A DNA stretch of 64,000 nucleotides, taken from positions 62,001 through 126,000 of the forward strand of contig JAEENO010000020.1 of assembly GCA_016283755.1 (NCBI GenBank), given 5' to 3'. Positions 51,443 through 61,670 of this stretch are shown here, one piece after another. Position numbers and translations under genes: made by a program. The notes below the pieces were generated by a model. That model was not told the DNA's origin. It ran no database searches and saw only the letters and a program-made list of their open reading frames with translations. The DNA is from Lachnospiraceae bacterium (GTDB taxonomy: Bacteria > Bacillota > Clostridia > Lachnospirales > Lachnospiraceae). Positions within the stretch are counted from its first letter, which is position 1, and every line of letters starts with the position of its first letter.

Positions 51443-53341
51443 CTATTCCAATTCAAAAGCACCGGTATAAAGTCTGTAGTAGTTACCGTGCTGAGCTATC
51501 AATTCTTCATGTGTTCCGCGCTCGGTAATAACACCGTTCTCAAGATACATGATAGCCTTGGCATTTCTTACAGTAGACAAACGGTGTGCTATAACGAATA
51601 CCGTTCTGCCCTCCATAAGCTTGTCCATACCATCCTGTACAATCTTCTCTGTACGCGTATCGATTGAAGAAGTTGCCTCATCAAGGATAAGAACAGGCGG
51701 ATCCGCAATCGCAGCTCTTGCAATTGAAAGAAGCTGTCTCTGTCCCTGTGAAAGCATACCGCCGTCGCCGGTAATTACGGTGTCATAACCATCCTTAAGA
51801 TGTCTTATGAAGTAATCCGCATTTGCAAGCTTGGCTGCCTTAACAACATCCTCATCGCTTGCATCAAGACGGCCGTATCTTATATTCTCCCTGATTGTTC
51901 CCGTAAAAAGATGTGTATCCTGTAATACGATACCGAGAGAACGTCTAAGATCGTCCTTCTTAATATCCTTTACATTAATACCATCATAGACGATCTCACC
52001 CTCATTAACATCATAGAATCTGTTGATAAGGTTGGTAATTGTTGTCTTACCCGCGCCGGTATGACCGACAAAAGCAATCTTCTGTCCCGGCTTGGCATAT
52101 AGATTAATATCCTTTAAAACCGTCTTTTCTTCATTATATCCAAAAGTTACGTCATTAAACTTAACGAATCCCTTAAGAGGGATAAGCTCGGTCTCGCCGT
52201 CCGTAACCTTCTTCCATGCCCAATGATCTGTACGCTCTGCGCACTCTGTCAAAGTACCGTCCGCATTCTCATGTACGCGCGCAATTGTAACCGTGCCATC
52301 ATCAATTTCAGGCTTCTCATCAATAAGCGTAAAGATTCTGTCCGCACCTGCCAAAGCCATAACAACGGATGCAACTTCCTGAGATACCTGCGTTATAGGG
52401 TTGGTAAAGTTCTTGGTATACTGTAAAAACGCAACCAATGTACCGAGTGTAAGCGGTAACTTACCTGTAATAATAAGCGCTGCTCCTGCTATTGCCACAA
52501 AGAAATAGAGGAAATTAGACATCTGTGCCATAACAGGCATCATGATATTTGCAAATATACTTGCTCTCTTTGCATTGTTACAGAGGTCTTCATTTAATCT
52601 GTTAAATTCCTCGACTGCCTTCTCTTCATGGTTAAATACTTTAACGACCTTCTGACCGTTAAGCATTTCCTCGATAAAGCCGTTGGTCTTACCGATTGAC
52701 TTCTGCTGTGCTACATAGAAGGTAGAACTTTTACCCGCAAGGAACTTACCTACGAATACGATAATGACAAGGCAAAGTACAACAAATATTGTAAGCTGCC
52801 AGCTCATTCTTATCATTCCGTAGAATACCGCAACAATTGTAACTATAGATGAGAACAGGTTAGGAATACCCTGGCTTATCATCTGACGAAGAGTATCCGT
52901 ATCGTTCGTATAACGGCTCATAATATCGCCGTTCTTATTGGTATCAAAGTACTTAAGCGGTAACGTCTGCATCTTCCGCATCATACTGTTACGCACAGAC
53001 ATAAGCGCATCCTGTGATACATTGATCATAAGGCGCGAATGTAACCACGCAAGGAATACAACGATCGCATAAGTAATCGACATTCTTATTACAACACTGT
53101 ATAACGGACCAAGATCAGGATTGGAAACTCCTATCATCGGCTTAATTCCGTCATCTACAAGTTCCTTAAGAAGTGATACTCCGTATGCGGAAAGAACAGC
53201 TCTTGCAAGTAAACAGATAAATACAATAACAATTGCAAAGGCGTGCTTTTTCGTAACAAGCGCAAGTAATCTTCCGAGAACTACTTTCATACGGCCCTTA
53301 GGAAGTTTTGGCGGCGGGCCCATAGGTCTTCTAGGCGGCAT
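51443..53341 (-). CDS. ABC exporter half (TM + NBD, canonical ATPase site)
   Basis: This 632-residue fusion of six membrane segments and a nucleotide-binding domain (about 385-632) carries Walker A GHTGAGKTT, signature LSQGQRQLL, and Walker B LILDEATSSID with the catalytic Glu. The proline-rich start (PPRRPMGPPPKLPKG) is basic and cytoplasmic. ATG 53341 has better spacing to the AGGAGGGG site than an ATG two codons earlier. It overlaps the partner gene end by 11 bases. Together with the 53331-55073 product it forms a heterodimeric exporter. The cargo is unknown, perhaps a drug or lipid. Confidence 0.92.
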   Translation of the reverse strand: MPPRRPMGPPPKLPKGRMKVVLGRLLALVTKKHAFAIVIVFICLLARAVLSAYGVSLLKELVDDGIKPMIGVSNPDLGPLYSVVIRMSITYAIVVFLAWLHSRLMINVSQDALMSVRNSMMRKMQTLPLKYFDTNKNGDIMSRYTNDTDTLRQMISQGIPNLFSSIVTIVAVFYGMIRMSWQLTIFVVLCLVIIVFVGKFLAGKSSTFYVAQQKSIGKTNGFIEEMLNGQKVVKVFNHEEKAVEEFNRLNEDLCNNAKRASIFANIMMPVMAQMSNFLYFFVAIAGAALIITGKLPLTLGTLVAFLQYTKNFTNPITQVSQEVASVVMALAGADRIFTLIDEKPEIDDGTVTIARVHENADGTLTECAERTDHWAWKKVTDGETELIPLKGFVKFNDVTFGYNEEKTVLKDINLYAKPGQKIAFVGHTGAGKTTITNLINRFYDVNEGEIVYDGINVKDIKKDDLRRSLGIVLQDTHLFTGTIRENIRYGRLDASDEDVVKAAKLANADYFIRHLKDGYDTVITGDGGMLSQGQRQLLSIARAAIADPPVLILDEATSSIDTRTEKIVQDGMDKLMEGRTVFVIAHRLSTVRNAKAIMYLENGVITERGTHEELIAQHGNYYRLYTGAFELE

Positions 53342-55073
53342 CGTCATCCCCTCCTTTCACCTGTGAATCATATACATCCTTATAGATTTCACTGGTCTTA
53401 TATAACTCATCGTGTGTACCGATTGCGGATACACGTCCCTCTTCAAGAACGATAATCATATCCGAATCCATAACAGATGCTATTCTCTGCGCAATAATAA
53501 TCTTGGTTGTATCAGGAATCTCATTCTTGAACATATCACGAATAAGCGCGTCCGTTCTCATATCAACCGCACTTGTAGAGTCATCAAGGATAAGAATCTT
53601 AGGTTTCTTTAAAAGCGCTCTCGCGATACATAATCTCTGCTTCTGTCCACCGGAGACATTGTTACCGCCCTGCTCTATCTTATAATCATACTTGTCTTCC
53701 CATTGCTCGATAAATTCGGAAGCGCAAGCCATGTCGCATGCCTTCTTAATCTCTTCAGCGGTAGCGTTCTCATCGCCCCAATGCATATTGGAAGTAACGG
53801 TACCCGAGAAGACCTCGTTCTTCTGCAATACCATTGATACTGCGTCACGAAGTGCATGCATATCATAATCTCTTACATCAACTCCGCCAACCTTAACAGA
53901 ACCGCCTGTTACATCATATAGACGCGGGATAAGCTGAACGAGAGTCGACTTGGAACTACCGGTTCCACCGATAATACCTACAGTCATACCGGACTTAATA
54001 TCAATATTAACATCGGTAAGGACATTCTTATCCTCACCCTTCTCATAAGCAAAATCAACATGTTCAAACGTAATTGAACCGTCTTTTACTTCTTCAATCG
54101 GATTCTCAGGATTCTTCAAGGTGCTCTCCTCGTTAAGAACCTCGGTAATACGCTCTGCTGAAGCTATCGACATAACGAGCATTACGAGGATAAACGATAC
54201 CATCATAAGGCTCATAAGAATCTGCATTGTATATGTAAACAGCGAGTTTAATGTGCCGACCTCGACTTCGCCGTAAATTGCAAGCTTACCGCCGATAAGG
54301 GATAAAAGCACATTAATCGCGTTAACGACGAACATCATAATAGGCATCTGGATTACCATTATCTTCTCTGCCTTAACCGCAATCTTGGCAATCTTATCGG
54401 TAATCTTCTCAAACTTGTCAATCTCATAAGATTCACGAACATAAGCCTTAACTGTACGGATGTTAAGAAGGTTCTCCTGAACATCGTTGTTAAGGTTATC
54501 GATTTCTTTGAACATCTGCTTGAAGAAGCCATGTACGTTGGTAATAATGAAATAAAGCGCCACAGCTAGAAAAGGCACCGCAATTACAAATAGTGATGCA
54601 AGCTTGGCATTAAGACGGAATGCCATAATAAGAGCAAATACCATCATAAGAGGAGCTCTTACGCACATTCTTATAATCATCTGAAATGTATTCTGAACGT
54701 TGGTTACGTCAGAGGTAAGTCTTGTAATAAGACTCGAAGAAGAGAACTTATCGATATTCTCAAACGAAAAGCCCTGCACCTTACTAAAAAGCGCCTTGCG
54801 TAAGTTCTTTGCAAGTCCGGTTGAAGCTATAGCAGCATGCATACCGCTCGTTACACCGAACAATAATCCGCCGAACGACATAACAAGCATTATAACACCG
54901 GTTCTGATAACATAATTAAGGTCTCCGTCACCCTTCTCAAGACCATTATTAATAAGTAATGCCATTATGTACGGAATCATGGTATCCATAAGAACTTCCA
55001 TGACCATAAGAGCCGGAGCAAGAATAGTATTCTTCTTGTATTCGCCTATATATGAGGCAAGTTTCTTAATCAT
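53331..55073 (-). CDS. ABC exporter half with degenerate ATPase site
   Basis: This 580-residue partner half-transporter has six membrane segments and an NBD (about 340-580). Walker A reads GGTGSSKST (Ser for the third conserved Gly). The Walker B segment ends LILDDSTSAVD, with Asp for the catalytic Glu, and the signature is VSGGQKQRL. This asymmetry is common in heterodimeric exporters, where one composite site does not hydrolyse. ATG 55073 has AAGGAG seven bases upstream, and the extra 21 codons to 55136 run across the promoter. It is the first gene of the unit. Confidence 0.92.
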   Translation of the reverse strand: MIKKLASYIGEYKKNTILAPALMVMEVLMDTMIPYIMALLINNGLEKGDGDLNYVIRTGVIMLVMSFGGLLFGVTSGMHAAIASTGLAKNLRKALFSKVQGFSFENIDKFSSSSLITRLTSDVTNVQNTFQMIIRMCVRAPLMMVFALIMAFRLNAKLASLFVIAVPFLAVALYFIITNVHGFFKQMFKEIDNLNNDVQENLLNIRTVKAYVRESYEIDKFEKITDKIAKIAVKAEKIMVIQMPIMMFVVNAINVLLSLIGGKLAIYGEVEVGTLNSLFTYTMQILMSLMMVSFILVMLVMSIASAERITEVLNEESTLKNPENPIEEVKDGSITFEHVDFAYEKGEDKNVLTDVNIDIKSGMTVGIIGGTGSSKSTLVQLIPRLYDVTGGSVKVGGVDVRDYDMHALRDAVSMVLQKNEVFSGTVTSNMHWGDENATAEEIKKACDMACASEFIEQWEDKYDYKIEQGGNNVSGGQKQRLCIARALLKKPKILILDDSTSAVDMRTDALIRDMFKNEIPDTTKIIIAQRIASVMDSDMIIVLEEGRVSAIGTHDELYKTSEIYKDVYDSQVKGGDDDAA

Positions 55074-55107
55074 AAAAACTCCTTTGTTGCAAAACAATCC
55101 AAGTACT

Positions 55108-55136
55108 ATTTTATCTTTTTTTATGCAAGAAATCAA
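55108..55136 (-). promoter_or_regulatory. Sigma-A promoter of the ABC-degV-paaI unit
   Basis: On the minus strand TTGATT (55131-55136), 17-base spacer, TAAAAT (55108-55113). It lies about 35 bases before ATG 55073, which supports the shorter start. Confidence 0.75.
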
Positions 55137-55209
55137 TAAAAATGTCTACATGATAATAATCTCATCTATTGCACAAAATGACATAAGATACCACTGCGGC
55201 TATCGTAAC

Positions 55210-55422
55210 TAAAACGGGACAATATATACGCTAAACGAACATTTGCATTGCGCACTTAGTGAATTCTAGCAAGGATAGCAACGAGCTCGACCTGTTTGAG
55301 CAGCCTCGTCCTGATGAGACGAGGCTAGCGAGTTTCGAGCGAGGCACGCGTGATCATCCTTGCGACGAATGAACTTAGTGCAGCAATAGCCGTGAGTGTG
55401 CGTATATATTGTCACCGTTTTA
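55210..55422. repeat. MITE-like long imperfect palindrome
   Basis: The terminal inverted repeats extend over about 22 bases, AAAACGG-(T)-GACAATATATACGC, at 55211-55231 and 55400-55420 with one indel. Inside, the arms keep pairing with gaps through GCACTTAG/CTTAGTGC and CAAGGAT/ATCCTTG to a perfect central hairpin AGCCTCGTC/GACGAGGCT (55302-55310, 55318-55326). It fits between the groEL terminator and the ABC promoter region. No transposase is present and no clear target duplication is visible. An open frame across it (55266-55469) is probably a by-product. Confidence 0.72.
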
Positions 55423-55428
55423 AGCCAC

Positions 55429-55464
55429 AAAAAAGCAGGAGAATTATTCATTCTCCTGCTTAAA
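55429..55464 (-). terminator. Intrinsic terminator after groEL
   Basis: The stem AAGCAGGAGAAT/ATTCTCCTGCTT with loop GAATA is followed on the minus strand by a T-run and G. It begins 15 bases after the groEL stop. Confidence 0.92.
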
Positions 55465-55478
55465 GGCATATATATCGC

Positions 55479-57400
<1,922 letters not shown>

Positions 57401-57448
57401 AGAAAATTGCCTCCTATCTATTTGATAATATAGTATTTAAATTCGTTG

Positions 57449-57475
57449 TTAGCACTCTTGATATACGAGTGCTAA
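57449..57475 (-). promoter_or_regulatory. CIRCE operator (HrcA site)
   Basis: A perfect TTAGCACTC-N9-GAGTGCTAA inverted repeat, the HrcA-binding element. It lies between the groES promoter and start codon. HrcA itself is not in the window. Confidence 0.97.
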
Positions 57476-57486
57476 TCACAAAACAT

Positions 57487-57515
57487 ATATTACTACTATT
57501 ATCTTAGAAATGCAA
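57487..57515 (-). promoter_or_regulatory. Sigma-A promoter of groES-groEL
   Basis: On the minus strand TTGCAT (57510-57515), 17-base spacer, TAATAT (57487-57492). The CIRCE element spans the predicted start point. Confidence 0.8.
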
Positions 57516-57534
57516 CCTAATTTCTAAAAAATTT

Positions 57535-58284
57535 TCATGATTTTTTCCAATAGAAAAAAAGAAGGAATCCGAATAAAAGCGCTCCGATTCCAAGGATATG
57601 ATTATATACAGATGCAGACTCTATTATCTTATATAACGGAGTCGCAGGAAGAAAGAAAGCAAGCGTATTCGCTGCCATATGTGCAAGAATTGAAGTCCAT
57701 AATTCACCCGTCATATCAAATATAACGGCGAATATTATTCCGAGTAAAAAAGCATAGACTCCCTGGACTATATTAAAATGTGCTATTCCGAATACTGCTG
57801 CACTTATAAGAACCGCCAAGACACGCGGCATGGCACACTTTAACTTAAAGAAAAGAATACCTCTAAACACAAGCTCTTCTACAATCGGTGCAATAATAAG
57901 GGCTGCAAGAACTTTAACAATAAAGATATCGGAGCTTACTGCGTCGGTTATTCTTCTGTATGTCGGAGAATAAGCCTTAAGCTTGATAAGTTCAACCACA
58001 TAATTAAGTCCTATACAGAATACCGCACCTGATATAACGGAAAAAGCGCCTGCCTTAACCTTATCTAAGGAGCTTTTACCAAGGTGGCTCTTATGACTTG
58101 TCATATGATAAAAATACAACATTGCAGGTATGCATATTCCCTTGGCGATGACCTGTGGCAGGGAATATGAAACCTCCTTTAAGACAGTAAAATGCAATAA
58201 CCCCTCCATTACAAAAGAGATTATTGCATAATAGATTACCAAGGGATATACACCTTCAAATATTGCTACGATTTTCTTGCCCAT
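57535..58284 (-). CDS. CPBP-family intramembrane metalloprotease
   Basis: This 249-residue protein with about eight membrane segments has the CAAX-protease/bacteriocin-processing motifs: EELVFRG (EExxxR) at about residue 140 and FGIAHF at about 170, which supply the metal ligands. Such enzymes cut substrates in or near the membrane. In Gram-positives they process bacteriocins or act in immunity, but the target here is unknown. ATG 58284 overlaps the 3' end of the histidine kinase region, since the kinase stop is at 58289. The longer TTG start at 58302 is less likely. Confidence 0.88.
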   Translation of the reverse strand: MGKKIVAIFEGVYPLVIYYAIISFVMEGLLHFTVLKEVSYSLPQVIAKGICIPAMLYFYHMTSHKSHLGKSSLDKVKAGAFSVISGAVFCIGLNYVVELIKLKAYSPTYRRITDAVSSDIFIVKVLAALIIAPIVEELVFRGILFFKLKCAMPRVLAVLISAAVFGIAHFNIVQGVYAFLLGIIFAVIFDMTGELWTSILAHMAANTLAFFLPATPLYKIIESASVYNHILGIGALLFGFLLFFYWKKS

Positions 58285-58288
58285 TGTC

Positions 58289-60328
58289 TTACTCTTTCTC
58301 AAACTGTTTGTCCGGATCTATCCACTTTCTAAGAATAGCATCAAGACTTGCAAGATCCATAGGTTTGAATATGTAATCGTCGAGTCCTTCATCAAGGAAC
58401 ATCTTCTCTACGCCCTTAATAGCGTTGGCAGTAAGAGCAATAATTACATTATGCTCGTACGTACCCTTCTCGCGTTCACGAATCCTGTGGGTTGTCTCAA
58501 TACCATCCATCTGAGGCATCATATGATCCATAAAGATAATATCATATTTGTTGCCCTGTTCCAATAGTTTAAGACAATCCATTCCGCTTCCGGCGAAAGA
58601 TACATTAAGTTCGAAAAACTTCATCATTGAAGCAGCCACTTTAAGGTTAACCGGGTTATCATCTACAACAAGTACTTTGATACCGGGTGCCCTGAATGGC
58701 TTAACGGTCTTCTTTTCTTCCGTCTTCTGATCACTTGCGCGATTCTCAAGTATTGCAAGGAGTTTCGTTATGCTGAACGAATGCATGAGAGTCTCTCTTC
58801 TCTGAATATCCTCATGCACAACATCGAAAAGCTTAACCATTCCGATGAACTTTGCCCTTTTAAATCCCGACTTCTTCTCCTTAATTCCTTCATAAAACGA
58901 AGCAAAATTATAGAATACATAAGAATTCTCAACATCATCAACCTGGCTCAATGCATCAGGTGCGTCAAGAACGACCGTACTTATCTTCAAACTTCCGAAA
59001 GTCTGAACGAAAGCATCCAGGAAATGAGGATTGCTCTCAAGAAGATATATCTTATACTTCTCAGGATTTGTTATCTTAACGAACGGAGTCTTGTTAAGTA
59101 CCTTCTGCATAACCTTAACGGTTACGGACGTACCAAGGCCATAATCACTTTCAATTACTACACTTCCACCCATGGCTTCAGCAAGCCTCTTGGTAATCGC
59201 AAGTCCGAGTCCCGTACCTTCAATGTTACGATTCTTCTTGGTATCCGCCTGATTGAATGCATCAAAAATATGCTCAAGATCGTTCTTCGGAATACCGGAA
59301 CCGGTATCCTTCATAATAAAGGTAATCTCAACCATATCATCGACAATCTCGCCGCACTTAATCTCAAGCGAGACATAACCCTTATTGGTATGTTTGCATG
59401 AGTTACCCAAGACATTAATAAGAACCTGCTTAAGTCTTACCTCATCGCCCATAAGTACGGACGGAAGATTAGGATCTATTATATTGGTAAATATAACCTT
59501 CTTATCTTTAAGTCTTGTCTCGATAATATTGGAAACATCCTGAGTCATAGACGCAAGATCGTATCTGTCTTCGATTAATTCAAGCTTGCCCGCATCAATC
59601 TTGGAGAAATCAAGAATATCATTAATAATATTAAGTAACGACTTCGAAGAATTATGAATGGTATTAAGATATTCTTTCTGTGTATCATTCATATCATCAA
59701 GCAATAAAAGCTCACTCATACCAAGTATCGCATTCATAGGAGTTCTGATCTCGTGCGACATATTGGCAAGAAATGTACTCTTACTCTTATTAGCTTCAAT
59801 AGCCTTCTCAGTCTCTTCTTCAAGGCGCTTTTTATATCTTTCCTGATACTTTGCAACAAGCACGAAGAATACAAGACATACCAGCGTAAATGTCTCAGAA
59901 AGATAGAATGTTCCCGGATCAATCTTGGAAAGAAACGACCTGTCAAATGCGCTTGCAATCATATCGATTACAAGAATATCGAATACAACCATCGCATATA
60001 AATGAACGGCTTTGTAACTGAAAATAGGTAGAATATATGCACCCGCCGCAATTACCGATATCGGCACAAGCGCAAACGAGTGAATCATATAGCTGTCAAA
60101 CACAAGATAGATAAGCGCGGTAAAAACAAATATTCTCTGTTCCGCGGTTACTGACAAAGTTTTGATAAAACAGCACAAAAAATCAGCAACCAGCAATATA
60201 ATCGCACCTATTGTAACAATCACCGCAATACTCTTCGGCGCTACATAGAACGAGTATAATGAAGTTGCTGTTATCATAAAAGCGAATCCTGCGATCCACA
60301 TTATTTCTGTCCTTCTTCTAGGAGTCAT
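58289..60328 (-). CDS. Hybrid sensor histidine kinase with receiver and pseudo-receiver domains
   Basis: This 679-residue membrane kinase has an N-terminal region with about six helices (about 8-165). Next come HisKA with MSHEIRTPMNAILGMSEL (phospho-His) and HATPase with DTGSGIPKNDL and GTGLGLAITKRL. A receiver-like region (about 425-540, IYLLESNPHFLDAF...) appears to lack the canonical phospho-Asp. The final receiver (about 555-679) has DIIFMDHMMPQMDG. No extracellular ligand domain is present. The signal is presumably sensed by the membrane domain. The downstream CPBP gene is close enough to be co-transcribed. Confidence 0.9.
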   Translation of the reverse strand: MTPRRRTEIMWIAGFAFMITATSLYSFYVAPKSIAVIVTIGAIILLVADFLCCFIKTLSVTAEQRIFVFTALIYLVFDSYMIHSFALVPISVIAAGAYILPIFSYKAVHLYAMVVFDILVIDMIASAFDRSFLSKIDPGTFYLSETFTLVCLVFFVLVAKYQERYKKRLEEETEKAIEANKSKSTFLANMSHEIRTPMNAILGMSELLLLDDMNDTQKEYLNTIHNSSKSLLNIINDILDFSKIDAGKLELIEDRYDLASMTQDVSNIIETRLKDKKVIFTNIIDPNLPSVLMGDEVRLKQVLINVLGNSCKHTNKGYVSLEIKCGEIVDDMVEITFIMKDTGSGIPKNDLEHIFDAFNQADTKKNRNIEGTGLGLAITKRLAEAMGGSVVIESDYGLGTSVTVKVMQKVLNKTPFVKITNPEKYKIYLLESNPHFLDAFVQTFGSLKISTVVLDAPDALSQVDDVENSYVFYNFASFYEGIKEKKSGFKRAKFIGMVKLFDVVHEDIQRRETLMHSFSITKLLAILENRASDQKTEEKKTVKPFRAPGIKVLVVDDNPVNLKVAASMMKFFELNVSFAGSGMDCLKLLEQGNKYDIIFMDHMMPQMDGIETTHRIREREKGTYEHNVIIALTANAIKGVEKMFLDEGLDDYIFKPMDLASLDAILRKWIDPDKQFEKE

Positions 60329-60390
60329 AAAGTCACCGTTATCCCTTTCAAGTATAATTCGACATTTATAATGTGGATTCTATCACTTAT

Positions 60391-61662
60391 CTATGTTAAA
60401 ACTGTTAAAACCGTGTCATATAAATATGACAACGAACCGAAAACGAGAACCGCATCATCTTCTGCTATATACAGGGTACGGCACTTACCTACCGCTTCAT
60501 GCATTGTATCCGCCATTTTTACGGATTTGCAGTACTTTTCGCACACCTTTGCAAGCTCTTCTTTCGATAATCCTCTGTCTACCGGAGGCGTAACACATAC
60601 ACAAGTCTCACAGTAAGGTAAAACCTCGGCTACAATCTTCTCGACTTCTTTATCCTTCAAGATTCCTACAACGGCATGAATCTTATATCCGCCCAAAGTA
60701 CTCTTAACTGTCTTCCCAAGCTTAATTGCTGCATCTTCGTTATGACAGCCGTCAATAATCGTAAGCGGCTTATCCGCAATAACCTCAAATCTTCCCGGCC
60801 ACTTGGTCTGTCCTAATGCAGTAAAAGTTCCCTCCGTTAGCTTATCTATACCCAGTATAAGCTTTAAAGCCTCAACCGCAAGGCAATAATTCTCCTTCTG
60901 GCAGAATCCCGTAAGCCTTAAGTTATTATCAACACCATCGTATGAGACTTCCATACCGTATGGCGTAATATTCAAAATCTCCGCCTTACCCGCATCCGCG
61001 TATGTTAACTTGGAATTATGCGCTTTTGCGGAAGCTTCTATTACGGTATTCACTTCTTCCTTCTGTAAAAGCGCAACAACCGGAGAAGAATCCTTAATAA
61101 TTCCGGCTTTCATAGTTGCAATTTCACTTAATGTATCACCAAGAAACGCCATATGATCCATGCTTATCGAAGTAATAACCGAAAGAAGCGGTTTCTTGAC
61201 AACATTCGTTGCATCGGTAAGTCCGCCGCAGCCTACTTCAATGAGGCTATAATCGCAGCCTTCTTCCTTCATATAAAGGTATGCCGCAGCAGTCTCAACT
61301 TCAAATACCGTAGGTCCCGGAAGTCCGCGGGATACTATTCTGTCATAAGCTTCCTTAACTTCCATCATAAGCTCGGCAAGTCGCTCCTTACTTATCGGAA
61401 CCTCGTTAACTTTCCACATTTCCTCATATTCAAAAACTGCCGGCGAGGTAAATCTGCCGACTTTATAACCCAAGGAACAAAGGGCATGCTCAATAAAAGC
61501 TCCCGTAGAGCCCTTACCATTCGTTCCCGCTATATGAATGACTTTGCCGTAATCTTCCGGATGACTAAGTTCTTCGCATAATCGCATAATGGACTCCATA
61601 CCGAGTATGGAGCCCTTAACACGCGTCATATCCAGAAAATCCATAGTTTCTTTGTAATTCAT
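60391..61662 (-). CDS. folC: Folylpolyglutamate synthase / dihydrofolate synthase
   Basis: This 423-residue Mur-ligase-like enzyme adds glutamate to folates. The ATP loop HIAGTNGKGSTGAF is at about residue 44. YSLIEVGCGGLTDATNV and the later SISMDHMAFLGDTL are typical, as is IIDGCHNEDAA. Dihydropteroate ligation may also be catalysed. It follows parC by 8 bases with GAGG seven bases upstream, so it is probably part of the parE-parC-folC unit. Confidence 0.95.
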   Translation of the reverse strand: MNYKETMDFLDMTRVKGSILGMESIMRLCEELSHPEDYGKVIHIAGTNGKGSTGAFIEHALCSLGYKVGRFTSPAVFEYEEMWKVNEVPISKERLAELMMEVKEAYDRIVSRGLPGPTVFEVETAAAYLYMKEEGCDYSLIEVGCGGLTDATNVVKKPLLSVITSISMDHMAFLGDTLSEIATMKAGIIKDSSPVVALLQKEEVNTVIEASAKAHNSKLTYADAGKAEILNITPYGMEVSYDGVDNNLRLTGFCQKENYCLAVEALKLILGIDKLTEGTFTALGQTKWPGRFEVIADKPLTIIDGCHNEDAAIKLGKTVKSTLGGYKIHAVVGILKDKEVEKIVAEVLPYCETCVCVTPPVDRGLSKEELAKVCEKYCKSVKMADTMHEAVGKCRTLYIAEDDAVLVFGSLSYLYDTVLTVLT

Positions 61663-61670
61663 GGATACCT

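Noticed and set aside
55266..55469. Open reading frame of 67 codons on the minus strand across the palindromic element
   Set aside because: It is formed by the two arms and central stem of the inverted repeat and extends through the groEL terminator. It has no ribosome binding site, so it is taken as a by-product of the element.
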